Shown: one piece after another, positions 23,609-35,322 of the stretch | Numbering within the stretch: the first letter of the stretch is position 1 | Layout of the letters: the number at the start of each line of letters is the position of its first letter | Assembly (NCBI RefSeq): GCF_003255815.1 | Contig: NC_037673.1 | Location: 160,930,793 to 160,994,792, forward strand | Direction: 5' to 3' | Origin: Theropithecus gelada | Taxonomy: Eukaryota > Chordata > Mammalia > Primates > Cercopithecidae | DNA: 64,000 nucleotides | Translations under genes and position numbers: made by a program | Notes under the pieces: model-generated | The model's input: the letters and a program-made list of their open reading frames with translations, nothing else | What the model was told of the DNA's origin: nothing | Database searches by the model: none

Positions 23609-24122
23609 ATCATTCTACCAAAAAGACACATTCACTTGTATGTTCATTGCAGCATTATACACAGTAGCAAAGTCATGGAATCAACCTATGTCCCCATCAG
23701 TGGTGGATTGGATAAAGAAAAAGTGGCACGTACATACCAGGGAATACTACACAACCATAAACAGAAAGAAATAATGTCCTTTGCAGCAACATCGATGCAG
23801 TGGAGGCCATTATCCTAGGTGAATTAATGTAGGGACAGAAAACCAACTACTGCGTGTTCTCACCCTGTAAGTGAGAACTAAACATTGGTTATACATGGAC
23901 ATAACGATGAGAACAAAAGACACTGGGGACTCCTAGCAGGGGAGGGAGGATGTGGGGCAAGGGCTGAAATACTACCTATTGAATACTGTGCTCAGTGCCA
24001 GGGTGAAGGGATCACTTGCCCAAACCTCAGTGTCACACAATATACGCATGTAACAAACCTGCACATGTACCCTCTGAATCTAAATAAAAGTTGAAATTAT
24101 TAAAAATAAGTAAATAAAAATA
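23609..24122 (+). mobile_element. 5'-truncated primate L1 (L1PA/L1PB 3' end)
   Basis: Covers the last part of ORF2 ('ttcattgcagcattatacac', 'gggaatactacacaaccata') and the 3' UTR ('catgtaacaaacctgcacat', 'aataaaagttgaaattatt'), followed by an A-rich tail. A perfect 13-bp target duplication 'aaatgtgattttt' (23596-23608, 24123-24135) shows a simple 514-bp truncated retrotransposition. The L1PA/L1PB grade is from the 3' UTR wording. Confidence 0.92.
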
Positions 24123-24232
24123 AAATGTGATTTTTGGATTCAATTGCAATCTATCCAGAATTTATAAAGAACTAATACAACTCAACAATGTTTCCCTACG
24201 GATAATAATGTTGGATATATTTTCATGTGCTT

Positions 24233-24373
24233 TTTTTTTCTTTTTCTTTAAAATGGAGTTTCGCTCTTTGTCACCCAGGCTAGAGTGCAATGGTGCAATC
24301 TCAGCTCACTGCAACCTCCGCCTCCCGGGTTCAAGCGATTCTCCTGCCTCGGCCTCCTGAGTAGCTGAGATTA
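24233..24373 (-). mobile_element. Antisense Alu fragment, right monomer only
   Basis: Only the tail and right monomer are present. A 9-bp duplication 'catgtgctt' (24224-24232, 24374-24382) encloses the fragment exactly, so it inserted as a truncated copy. Confidence 0.88.
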
Positions 24374-24550
24374 CATGTGCTTATTGATCATTCATATAGC
24401 CTGTTTAGATCTTGTCTTATTCAGATTATTTTCCCATTATATACTTGTTTTTTGTCTTCTTACCACTGAGTTGTAAGAATTCTTATATACATTATGCATA
24501 CAAGTCCCTCATCAGATATATGCTTTACAAACATTTTCTCCCGTTCTGTG

Positions 24551-25381
24551 GTATGAGGGAGAAAAAATATCTTTTTCTCTACCCATCTTTGGTTCGTGGC
24601 TGATGCCCTTATAACAAAAGACAGATTAACAAGAGGAAACCATACAAATTTATTCCATATCAGTTTTATATGACATGGGGACTTCAAAGGGAAATGAAGG
24701 CACAAATAAAACATTAAACATGAATTTTAAAAAATTGGCTGGGCATGGTGACTCAAGCCTGTAATCCCAGAACTTTGGGAGGCCAAGGTGGGTGGATGAT
24801 GAGGTCAAGAGTTCAAGACCAGCCTGGCCAGGATGGTGAAGCCTCATCTCTACTAAAAATACAAAAAATTAGCCAGGCATGGTTGTGGGCACCTGTAATC
24901 CCAGCCACTCGGTAGGCTGAGGCAGAGTATTGCTTGAACCTGGGAGGCGGAGGTTGCAGTGAGCTGAGATCATGCCACTGCACTCCAGCCTGGGCAACAG
25001 GGCGAGACTCTGTCTCAAAAAAAAAAAAAATCATTGTAGTTTTGATGAAGAGTTGAACAGTCATGTAAAAAAATGATAGGGCCAAAAGATTATGATCTAA
25101 CAGTAATAAACTGGACAAAACTTAGCAAGACCCATTTATTCAGATACTTTTCTATGTCTTTGTCTTCAGATATAAGGATAATCCCTTCCTCCAGGTATGT
25201 GGAGGGTACCTGTAAACTGAGGGTCTTAGACTTGATTCAAGGGAAAGTCAGAAAATCCTTCCTAGGCTTTATTGACCTGGTTTATGGGAGGAAGGTTGGA
25301 GAGACCTTCCCACTTCTGCTATTTTATCAGATTCCTTCAGGTTAAAATACTTTGGGTAGTATAATATTCTGAACCCTAATA
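24551..25381 (-). mobile_element. LTR (ERVL-like) inserted in L1M, copy 1
   Basis: L1 text breaks at 'ccgttctgtgg' and resumes at 'gagttgcctttttact', with a 4-5 base overlap that looks like a target duplication. The insert contains 'acaaaagacagattaacaag' and 'catacaaatttatt', shared in diverged form with 44307-44925. It is split by an Alu at 24737-25031. The family name is not certain. Confidence 0.6.
24737..25031 (+). mobile_element. AluSc-like
   Basis: Full-length sense Alu inside the LTR at 24551-25381, with 'gatgaggtcaagagttcaag' of the AluSc type. Confidence 0.88.
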
Positions 25382-25818
25382 ATGAGTTGCCTTTTTACTA
25401 AGTGCTGTCCTTTGAAGTACATGTTTGTTTATTTTTTCTTTTAATGTCCAGTTAATTTCCTTGTTTTGGTTATATTTCCAAAGCTGTATGTGAGAAATAA
25501 TTGCACAATGACAATGATTTTTTTGGTCAAAGAATTTGACAATGTTAGCTCTCACATTTATATGTTTAATCTATTGTGGTTTAATTTTTGCATATTATGT
25601 TAAGTAGTGGCCTAAATTCATTATTTTAAATATGGTTGTCCAGATATCTCAGTACTATTTTGTTGACAAAACTATACTTTCTACATCGAATTGTCTTGGC
25701 CCCCTTTATTAAAAATGAATTAACTATGAATGTCAAGGCTTATTTCTGGACTTTTAATTCTACTTTATCAATTCATAGTTCTGTCCTTAGGTCAGTACAG
25801 TCACACAGATGACTATAG

Positions 25819-26135
25819 TTTTGTTTTTTTTGTTTTTGTTTTTGTTTTTTTTTGATACGGAGTCTCGCTCTGTCGCCCAGGCTGGAGTGCAGTGGCCGGA
25901 TCTCAGCTCATTGCAAGCTCCGCCTCCCGGGTTCACGCCATTCTCCTGCCTCAGCCTCCCGAGTAGCTGGGACTACAGGCGCCCGCCACCTCACCCGGCT
26001 AGTTTTTCGTATTTTTTAGTAGAGACGGGGTTTCACCGTGTTAGCCAGGATGGTCTCGATCTCCAGACCTCGTGATCCGCCTGCCTCGGCCTCCCAAAGT
26101 GCTGGGATTACAGGCTTGAGCCACCACGCCCGGCC
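25819..26135 (-). mobile_element. Young AluYR-type insertion in L1M
   Basis: Antisense, very little diverged. It has 'gtggccggatctcagctcat', 'cacctcacccggctagtttt' and 'caggcttgagccacc', the complements of the cercopithecid AluYR features seen at 1963-2261. The target duplication 'gatgactatag' (25808-25818, 26136-26146) is exact over 11 bp and splits L1M ORF2. Confidence 0.9.
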
Positions 26136-27367
26136 GATGACTATAGCTTTGTAGTAACTTTTGAAATAGAGAATTGTCAATTCTCCAATTTTGTTCTTCA
26201 TTGTCAAGAGTTTCTTCACTGTTCATGTGTATTTTCATGAGTTTGGGGATTCGATTATCAAATTTCTGGGAAAAAAAAGGCAGCAGAAATTTTGATAAGA
26301 ATTTAATTGAATCTTTAGATAAATTTGGGCATAACTGTCACCTTGATAATATTAAATTTTCTAATATACGAAGGTGGTACCTTTCCAGCTATTTAGGTCT
26401 TTTACATTTATTTTAGTTTATAGTCATGAATTTCTTTGGTTAAATTTATTCTTATTTTTTCTTTTTGTTGTTATTGTATGCAGAATCATTTATTTAATTT
26501 TATTTACAGATAGGTCATTGTCAAGGAAGCTGATTTTTGTATATTGATGTTATAGCTTTCAACCTTGCTGAATTCTTTTATTAATTCTAATACTTTTTAA
26601 AAATATATATATTTGGTAGTAATTTTTCTGTAGACAAAATTATGTCATCTGTAAATATAGATAGTTTTGCTTCCTCCTTTCTAGACTGGATGAATTTCTT
26701 TTCATTCGCTGTATTAACTATCCTGGCTAGAACCTCCAGTGCAATGTTCAATAGTCGTAATTATAAGGTGAAAGCATTTAGTCTGTTATCATTAAGTAGG
26801 ATGTTAGCTTTGGGTTTTTTTGTAGATACCCTTTACTTAGAGAAAATTCCTTAATATTATAAGTTTTGTTCAGTGTTTTTAACATGAAAGAGGTTGGGGT
26901 TTTGTTAAATGTTTTTTCTACATCTGTGAGATTGTGGTTTTTGTTCTTATTCTACTAATATGGTGTATTACATTGATTGATGTTCATATGTAGAACAAAC
27001 CTTGTATTACTGAGATAAATCCCACTTGGTTACAATGTATAATTATTTTATATATTGCTGGATTTCATTTGCTAGTTTTTAGTTGAGAGTATTTGTGTTT
27101 TATAATAGTAAGAAAAGTTAGTCTGTAGTTTTTTTGTGTGTGATATCTTTTTCTGGTTTTGGTATCAACGTCATACTTGCCTGGTAGAATAAGTTGAGAA
27201 TTATTTTATTCTCTTAAAAATTTTTTTTAAGTGTTAGTGAAACAACAGTGTTAATTCTTCTTTAAATGTTTCATAGAATTTAACAGTGAAGCCATGTGGT
27301 CCTGGGTTTTTCTTTGTGGTAAATTTCTTCATTACTTGGGAAATTTCTTCATTACTATTTCAGTGTC

Positions 27368-27686
27368 TTTTTTTCTTTTTTCTTTTTTTTTTTTTTTTTT
27401 TTTGAGACGGAGTCTTGCTCTGTTGCTCAGGCTATATAGTACAGTGACGCCATGTCAGCTCACTGCAACCTCTGCCTCCCAGGTTCAAGCAATTCTCCTT
27501 GCCTCAGTCTCCTGAATAGCTGGAATTACAGGTATCCACTGCCACGCCCAGCTAAATTTTGTATTTTTAGTGGAGACGGGGTTTCACCATGTTGGCCAGG
27601 CTGCCCTTGAACTCTGACCTCCGGTGGTCTGCCCGCCTCAGCCTCCCAAAGTGCTGGGATTACAGGCGTGAGCCACCTCACCCAGC
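27368..27686 (-). mobile_element. AluS, antisense, in L1M
   Basis: Full-length copy with a 30-bp T-rich tail; L1M sequence continues on both sides. Confidence 0.9.
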
Positions 27687-28129
27687 CTCATTCTCTTTCT
27701 TGTTACAGGTTCTTTCAGATATTTTTTTCTTCAGTTTATATAGGTTATTTAATTTGTTAGCACAGAGCTGTTGATATAAGGGATACCCTTATAATCTTTT
27801 TTAGTTTTTAAAGTTTGATAGAAATATTTCCTCTTTCTAATTTTAGTAAGTTGAGCCTTCTCTCTTTTTCTGGTCAGTGTAACTATTGGTTTGTCAATGT
27901 TTCTTAGTGCTCAGGCAGGCAGCTTAAAACCCTGCCTTATTCTTCACGTTCGAGTTGTGTAGAGCCTCAAGGACAGCTAAAGGTGAGTGTTTTCTGGGTG
28001 TATGAAGTGTCCTACTCAGGCTTGCATAGCCCTCTGCATGCACAAGGCCTTCTACATTCACAGGAATATGTTAGAGCTTTTAAAATGTCCCCAGATTTTA
28101 AAATGTCTCCAGCTTTTTCTTTTTAAGTA

Positions 28130-28444
28130 TTGTTTTTTGGTTTGCTTGTTTTGTTTTGTTTGACAGAGTCTAGCTCTGTCGCCCAGGCTGGAGTGCAGTG
28201 GCATGATGTTGGCTCACTGCAGCCTCTGCCTCCCAGATTCAAGCGATTCTCATGCCTCAGCCTCCCAAATAGCTGGGATTATAGGAGCCTGTCACCACAC
28301 CACACCTGGCTGTCCCTCTGATTTTTGTATTTTTAGTAGAGATGGGGTTATACCATGTTGGCCAGGCTGGTTTTGAACTCCTGGCCTCCAGCAATCCACT
28401 TCCCAAAGTGCTGGGATTACAGGCTTGAGCCACCACTCCTGGCC
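28130..28444 (-). mobile_element. AluS, antisense
   Basis: Flanked by the 7-bp repeat 'ttaagta' (28123-28129, 28445-28451). Confidence 0.88.
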
Positions 28445-28451
28445 TTAAGTA

Positions 28452-29707
28452 GTTTTTATTTTTTATTTTTTTTGGCCCCAGTTGTTTAAGTCACCTCAAG
28501 CAACAACATTTTTAAGCAATTAATTGCCAGTGGAATGTCCCTCCGGGAAAAGACGAGATGATCTCACAGTGGATGATCTCTGAGTTAGGTCACTGCAGGT
28601 GAATTTTTCCAGGGTATTTTGAGACAGTTAAAATAATGAGAATTCTTGAGAACAGGTCAGGGAGGTTGGGGGTACAGGAGGGGGAGGGTGGAGGAACTCC
28701 AACCCTTTTCTGTCCCTTCCAGTAGCTTCTAGGATATGAGTTTTCAAGCCTACCACAGAAGGGAGGAAAATGGAAATAGGGCAAGTTAAAAATACCAAAA
28801 AGCTTACTTACTGTTTATTGAAGCTGCTTTTCTTAAGTAATAGACCCTAGATTTTTATAACCCTTTGGTTAGTTTCCAGAGTGCTGAAAAAGTTAATTTT
28901 GACCATTTTTCTATTGTTCTCACTGCATTTATAGAAGAAAAATTACCCAACCATTCCTGTTGTACCTGATATACTATAATGTAATGTGTTCTTAAAATAA
29001 ATGTTAATAATTTTCACTATAATTAAGCGACCCCTGAAACAAAATATAATTTTTGAGTTTATTGAAGATATTGGAATTAATTTTGAGGACATGAAGTTGA
29101 ATCGCTAGAATCACCCTAGTTGAGTTTAGATGGAAAAAAAAATGGAACATTAAAAAACAAATAATCTCTTATCATATTATCAATTGTGCCACACTGGCTT
29201 CTGACATGTGCAAAAAGTTTAAAAAATAAGTCATTAAGTGAATTGAATGGTTTTTTTGTTGTTGTTGTTTTTTTTTGACCATATCTTCAACAGAATATAT
29301 ACAATGATGAAAGTGAGAAAGTAGATTTGCATTTTACAATGTATAATTATTGACAATTACACAAACATAATCTTTTTTAGTGATGGCATACGAGAACATT
29401 CATGTATAACAGCATCGTTAAACAAAAAGCATCTTCAACAAATTTAAATATAATTGTGTTTCTAGCAAGACATTTAATATAAAAACTGTATTTTAAGTGA
29501 GAACTTTAAAATAGCCTCTGGGATGAATTTGAAGTGTATCATTGTTTATTTCCATACTTGTAAATAAAAGAAACATACTGTATAATTTCAGTTATGCTCC
29601 ATTGTAACAGTATATAATAATGTTAAATAATCTATTTTCATACTGGGTTGATATAGATAAAACTATCATTTTAGAACTATAAAAAGTTTTAGAACTAAAA
29701 CAAATAT
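28452..29707. other. Low-copy DNA
   Basis: No gene or repeat recognised. A GT-rich (GTT)n patch lies at about 29255-29276. Confidence 0.4.
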
Positions 29708-29795
29708 TTCCTTCTAAAGAAGAGAAAGGGGGAAGGGGGAAGGGAAAGGAGAAGTGACAGTGAAGGGGAGGGGAGGGGAGGACAGGGAGGGCAGA
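29708..29795 (+). repeat. Purine-rich tract with G-quadruplex motif
   Basis: Almost pure G/A. Within it are G-runs at 29765-29768, 29770-29773, 29775-29778, 29785-29787 and 29789-29791, satisfying the four-tract G-quadruplex pattern with loops of 1, 1 and 6 bases. Confidence 0.75.
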
Positions 29796-30056
29796 AATAA
29801 AACATATAAAACAGGAGAATCAACCCAAGAAGGATGCGAGGGGAATTTTCAACTCAATATTCAAGTGAAGTCCTACAGTGACTATGTGACAGGCCTAGGG
29901 TGCAACCAGTCCCAATCTCTTGACTATATTAAGGGATTCTATTCCCCAGGTTGGGAACTGAATTCAGTAGGAATATATAAAAGGTAAACAAATGCAAAAA
30001 TGATAAATTATTCTTTTCAGAAAAAGAAAAGGTTCTCAAAGAATGAAATTATTATC
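29796..30056. other. Low-copy DNA
   Basis: Nothing identified. Confidence 0.35.
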
Positions 30057-30060
30057 ATAT

Positions 30061-30600
30061 TGTTCCTGGACCAAACTGAGGGTCGGGCTGCTATTTCTCA
30101 TGGCCTAATAATGAGATGCAGATGAACTGGGGAGGAAGAGAGTTTTATTTCTGTAGCTGGTTACAGAGAGAAGTCCTAGAAATTATTGCTAGACCAACTC
30201 AAAATTACAAAGTTTTCCAGAGCTTATATACCTTCTAAGCTATATGTCTATGTGTAAGTGTGCATTCATCTAAAGACATAACTGAGTTCTGAAGACCTTC
30301 CTCTGGAGCCTCAGTAAATTTATTTAATCTAAATGGGTCCAGTGCTGGGGTGATTACCCTTATCTTGTCTCCTGCTAAATCACAGAGGTTTGAGAAGTTT
30401 CTTCAGACCCCCAGTAAACTTGTTTGTGGAGGCCTGGGGAGTTTCTTCAGATCCATAGTAAAACTTGTTCAGTCGTTAATGGGTCCTGTTAAGAATTTCT
30501 TGCTTCCTTTGTCATGCTTTAAGGCCTAGGAAAGGCCTAGGCAAAACTCTCGATGGCCTTTTGTTACATCCCAGCCTTTGTATAAGTGCACTGGCTTTTA
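30061..30600 (-). mobile_element. Probable ERV solo LTR, family unassigned
   Basis: Starts 'tgttcctggaccaaactgag' and contains 'agagagttttatttctgtag' near the left end, an inverted poly(A) signal, implying minus orientation. 4-mers 'atat' at 30057-30060 and 30601-30604 would be the target duplication if the right end is at 30600, but this is AT-rich and weak. The right end is therefore approximate. Confidence 0.5.
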
Positions 30601-30618
30601 ATATTTAACCTAACCACA

Positions 30619-30908
30619 GGCCAGGCGCAGTGGCTCATGCCTGTAATCCCAGCACTTTGGGAGGCTGAGGTGGGCGGATCACTTAAGGTCAGGAGTTTGA
30701 GACCAGCCTGGGCAACATGGTGAAATCCTATCTCTACTAATAATACAAAAATTAGCTGGGCATGGTGGTAGTCCCAGCTAATTGGGAGGCTGAGGCATGA
30801 GCATTGCTTGAACTGGGGAGGCAAAAGTTGCACTGAGCCGAGGTCACATCATTGCACTCCAGCCTGGGCAACAGAGAAAGACTGTCTTAGAAAAAAAAAA
30901 AAAAAATT
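30619..30908 (+). mobile_element. AluS
   Basis: Sense Alu with a short internal deletion after 'gggcatggtggtagtcccag' (the left part of the right monomer is shortened). The flanking 7-bp repeat is 'taaccac' (30611-30617, 30918-30924). Confidence 0.88.
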
Positions 30909-30927
30909 AAATTAAAATAACCACTTG

Positions 30928-32362
30928 GTCAGTACTGAAACAGCTATCAGTGAGACCTGGGCTGCCACAATATGTCAGAAAAATATAAACATTGACTTCT
31001 CATTTAATTAAAAATATACTATTACTATGTTGGGTTCATTGAGAAATGGCAAGTGTGTGGGATGTGCACACTCACACCTGAGAAGTGTAATAAAGCCATA
31101 TGCTCAGCCTGTATCTTAGAGAACCAATGGATGCGTTGTAACATTTTGGAATCCTGGAAGAGCATTTAAGATCTGGAGTTAAAAGCATCTTCTTCCAGGA
31201 AGCAAGATGAGAAAGAGAAGGGTAGGATGAAGTGGGGAACTATTTTTGACTATAAGCCTAGATACACTATCTGACCTTTTAAGCTATGTAGTTATTATTT
31301 TGATAAAAATAAAAATAGTAAATTAAAAAACCAAGAAAGCTAAAAATCACAATATTCTTTCAATTAATATTAGAATTAACAAAGAATGTTATATTAGATA
31401 ATTCTTAGGCCATGGGTTTTAAGCCCTCAGTCTTGCATCACCAAATACAGTGATAGTAAGGAAGGCTTAACCATTTTATTACCATATTTTAAAATTATGA
31501 AAGCAAAGCACGTTCACAATTAATTAGTTGAACAATTTTTAACTATATGGTATTAAAACTTTAAAGACCCGTGCAAAAATCCAGAAGATGAGGACAGAAA
31601 CTAAGGTAATACGAAAAACTGTTTAAAAAAAATTAAAAACTTACACATTGAGAAACAGATTTTAGAATACTGATGGAATTGCTGAGTTTTGAGGGGCCAA
31701 CAGAATGGGTTCTAAGTACAAATGTGATAAATATAATGACCCCACCTTTTTTTTGGATAATCTAATGTAGGCTTATATATACGGACTTTGAAAAGCCTAC
31801 TAACATAGCTGCCATTATGTTTCTGTGGGTGGTTACCAGTCAGTAAACAAACTTACAATACTTAAGATGTAAGTTTACTGCTCAATTTGCAGTCTCTTTA
31901 ATGTAAATTCCACCCAAACCCTCAGCAGGCATGTATATATAACTTTACAAGTTATAGAAAATTATTGGACTTATCTGAGAGAATTTCATTATGGACAATC
32001 AGATATAAATTACTCACATGGTTTCAGAAAATCATTTGTGTATTAAGCTGCTTCTGTGAAATTACTGTTGTCTGTTAGTAGCACTTGGAAAATTTTATAC
32101 CGGAATAGAATATTTGGTTTTCCTTTAACTCTATATTGAAAATCTCTGAATCTAGTTTTGATACACATTTCGCAAGATAATTTTAAAAGAATTTTAAAAT
32201 GATCCAAGTTGTCTATTCTGGCCATGTGTTCCTTTTCTGTTTGCTGGCTTGTTTTTAATTGACACCCATTGGAAAAAAAGTCACTTCAACAGATACCTAT
32301 TAGAGAAACTCATTATGTAATCAAGCAATGCCCTAGTAAGAAGATCTGCTAAATACCTGCTA
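30928..32362. other. Low-copy DNA
   Basis: No supported feature. Confidence 0.4.
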
Positions 32363-32376
32363 CCAAGAGGGAATCT

Positions 32377-32667
32377 TTTTTTTCATTTTTTTTTCTCTTT
32401 TTTTTTTTTGATGGAGTCTCTCTCTGTTGCCCAGGCTAGAGTGCAGTGGTGCCATCTTGGCTCACTGCAACCTCCGCCTCCCGGGTTCAAGTAATTCTTC
32501 TGCCTCAGCCTCTGAGTAGCTGGGATTACAGGCACCCACCACCATGCCCAGCTAATTTTTGTATTTTCAGTAGAGATGGGGTTGCACCATGTTGACCAGG
32601 CTGGTCTCAAACTCCTGACCTCAGGTGATCCACCTGCCTTGGCCTCCCAAAGTGCTGGGATTACAGA
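32377..32667 (-). mobile_element. AluS, antisense, lacking its first about 20 bp
   Basis: Stops at 'gctgggattacaga'. The flanks 'caagagggaatctt' (about 32364-32377) and 'caagagagaatttt' (32668-32681) match at 12 of 14, so the missing Alu start was absent at insertion. Confidence 0.85.
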
Positions 32668-32689
32668 CAAGAGAGAATTTTAGAAAATT

Positions 32690-34330
32690 CATTTCATCAT
32701 ACTGTCTCCACACAAGATGTATTTAAAATTTTTATGATAGAATTTTTATCAAAATTAGAGTAGTTTATTAGGGAGGGAGTGGAAGACTATTTCCTCTTTG
32801 AGTCCCTACTTTCTTTTGCAATGTTTGGTACATTTATGTAATGCATGTCTCAAAAAAAAAAAAAAAAAAAGCCCCCAAACATGGTAAATAAAACAAACAA
32901 GTTGTAAAATGATGCATGAGTATAAAAATATAACAATAATAAATACATTAATAAATTTGTATTTGTGTGTAAGGTGTTAAATAACTAGAAGGATGTACAG
33001 CAAATTCATGATTTGGGATTAGGGGAAAAAGTTACTTTCAGTGAAATTGTGAGTAAGAGTGAAATGGAACTATAAGTTTCCTCTAATGTTTTATCTCCTA
33101 TATTATGTATAAAAAGTATAGATGGCCTACTAATCCTGGCTTGTGGGAACATGGTTACTATGTTATTGTCTGTACTACCTTGTATTTTAAAATATTAAAA
33201 AAAAATTAGAGCCCATTTTAAATGTTTATTCTCCACCTTGAAGAAATCAGATTAATTTTTTTTACTATCTAAAATTTAATCCTTAAATTATTTGGAAATG
33301 CTCTGTGTACAGGAGATATATGTTATAACAACAAATTACAATGGTGACTGTTCTGATATAAAGAACATTTTAAGCAAGTAGTAATGCTACCTAAGGGATC
33401 ACCAGGAAAATTGTATGTTACATTTAGTTTTCTTTTGAATCACACTTTAATTAGAGAAAGAAAAATAGTTTAGAGCATATTTTCTGGCACTGAAGCACTA
33501 GAAAGAAAATTGCTATGTGTAGCACACATTTCAATGATGTGGCTTTCCATAATTTTGGGCATCTATTGATTCTTTGAATAGATAAAATAAGTGCCCTAAG
33601 AAACTATGAGTACCTGTGTCAAAGAGCTATTGCTCAGGGCAGAGAACAGTGCCAGATCTCCACTTGTTCAACTATCAACTGTGCCAGTGATTAAGAGAAT
33701 GAGGGAAGAAATATAGCCAAAAATGTAATTAGTACATTTTACTGAGAATTTTGAATTGTGTTAAAGACATCATGACATCTGAAACTAGGCTCAAAAAATA
33801 ACTGCAGGATTGTGGTAATGCAAATTAATACCCAGGCTGGGAAAACATTATTTAGAAAGAAAGAACAGAAAATTCTTACCCCTAAATTATGTTTTCAGAT
33901 TATATACTTCATATGAATAGTTCAGACTCAAGGTCTTTCTCTTCCAGTAAAGTAATTAGCTAGTTCACCCTCTCATTGTAGACAACAAAAATGCCAGAAG
34001 AATTTCTTGTTAAAATGCCAAAAACATATTTACATATCTCAAGATTTTGGACATTTTTGGAGACATTTACCAATTCATATGAGGTGGTTGAGAATTTGAG
34101 CTGCGCTTTTGGAAAATTTACAGGGCTGGATGGACTGAACTGAGAAATCAAGGTCCGTTTATATCAGAGCTGCAAAACGATGTACCCTAAAAGTAAGAGT
34201 ATTCTCAAAATTACCTAATTTTTGAAAGGACTGATTCTCAGCTTTATGCCATTTCAGTAATTTGGAAAATCTAAACTCTTGACAAAGATTATAAGAATTC
34301 TGAATTTCTAGTTCTTCCATAACAACAAGA
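32690..34330. other. Low-copy DNA with a possible old L1 tail
   Basis: A-run at about 32852-32870. The block 32880-33210 ends 'ttgtattttaaaatattaaa' like an old L1M 3' end. Otherwise unremarkable. Confidence 0.3.
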
Positions 34331-34334
34331 CAAA

Positions 34335-34359
34335 AAAAAAGAAAGAAAGAAAGAAAGAA
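34335..34359 (+). repeat. (GAAA)n microsatellite
   Basis: Short run of GAAA units. Confidence 0.85.
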
Positions 34360-34532
34360 AAAACACCACAACAAAACTCTCAAGACTGAACTTTGAATAA
34401 AGGTAACGTAATTCTTAACCTCAAAATATTTCTACAAAAAATTTTTCAAATGCAGTGTCAAACACACCATCACAAATAAAAAAGGAACAGGAAGATTAAA
34501 AAAAAACAACCATGGGATTAAAAAAAAAGACA

Positions 34533-34535
34533 GTT

Positions 34536-34578
<43 letters not shown>

Positions 34579-34580
34579 TA
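34533..34580 (+). repeat. (TTTA)n microsatellite
   Basis: About eleven nearly perfect TTTA units just upstream of the sense Alu at 34611; not part of that Alu's tail. Confidence 0.93.
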
Positions 34581-34610
34581 AAAGAAAAGAACAAGAGTGT
34601 ATAACTTTCA

Positions 34611-34903
34611 GGCCGGTCGCTGTGGCTCACTCCTGTAATCTCAGCATTTTGGGAAGTCGAGGTGGGTGGATCGCTTGAGGCTGGGAGTTTGAGAGCAGCC
34701 TGGCCAACATGATGAAACCCTGCTTCTACTAAAAATACAAAAATTAGCCGAGAATGGTGGCTCACACTTGTAATCCCAGCTACTTGGGAGGCTGAGGTAG
34801 GAAAATTGCTTGAACGCAGGAGGCAGAGGTTTCAGTGAGCTGAGATTGCGCCACTGCACTCCAGTCTGGGCAACAGAACTCTGTGTCCAAAAAAAAAAAA
34901 AAA
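34611..34903 (+). mobile_element. AluS/AluJ, sense
   Basis: Diverged full-length Alu. Flanking 'gtataactttc' and 'gtatataatttcc' look like an eroded duplication. Confidence 0.87.
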
Positions 34904-35322
34904 AGTATATAATTTCCAATATATCAGAGGGAAAAACTGAATGACACATTTTTTTCTGAAGGCTACAGGTGAAAGACAAAAGCAATTCGTCAGGAAGGAC
35001 AAATAAAAAGCATATAAAATGTTAGCTTAAAACATAAAATATGTCAATCATTACATTAAATTTAGATGAAATAGATGTTCCGGTATAGAACAAATATGGC
35101 CAAACTGAATAAATAGATAAATCATTTCTTAAAAAAGTTTTAATCTTGTTGAAATGTTTTAATAGACTTAAAATATAATAAATTATTGGTAAGTAAACAA
35201 AATCAAAGAGAACAGATGAAAACAACCATTATCAGGAACACAAAAGTAAACATTACTATAAATCCTTTAGAGTGACCTTAAAAATATAATAGAAAGTTAT
35301 AAACAGACCTTATGCTAAAAAA

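Larger units (their letters stand above)
24383..27905 (-). mobile_element. Old L1M element, antisense, nested host
   Basis: Antisense L1 ORF2/3' region recognisable in four pieces: 24383-24550, 25387-25807, 26147-27367 and about 27690-27905. Characteristic blocks include 'tatggtgtattacattgatt', 'gctagaacctccagtgcaat', 'taaatgtttcatagaattta' and 'aagttgagccttctctcttt'. ORF2 reads from right to left and is full of stops, so no reverse transcriptase is encoded. It is interrupted by an LTR and Alus listed separately. Confidence 0.85.
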
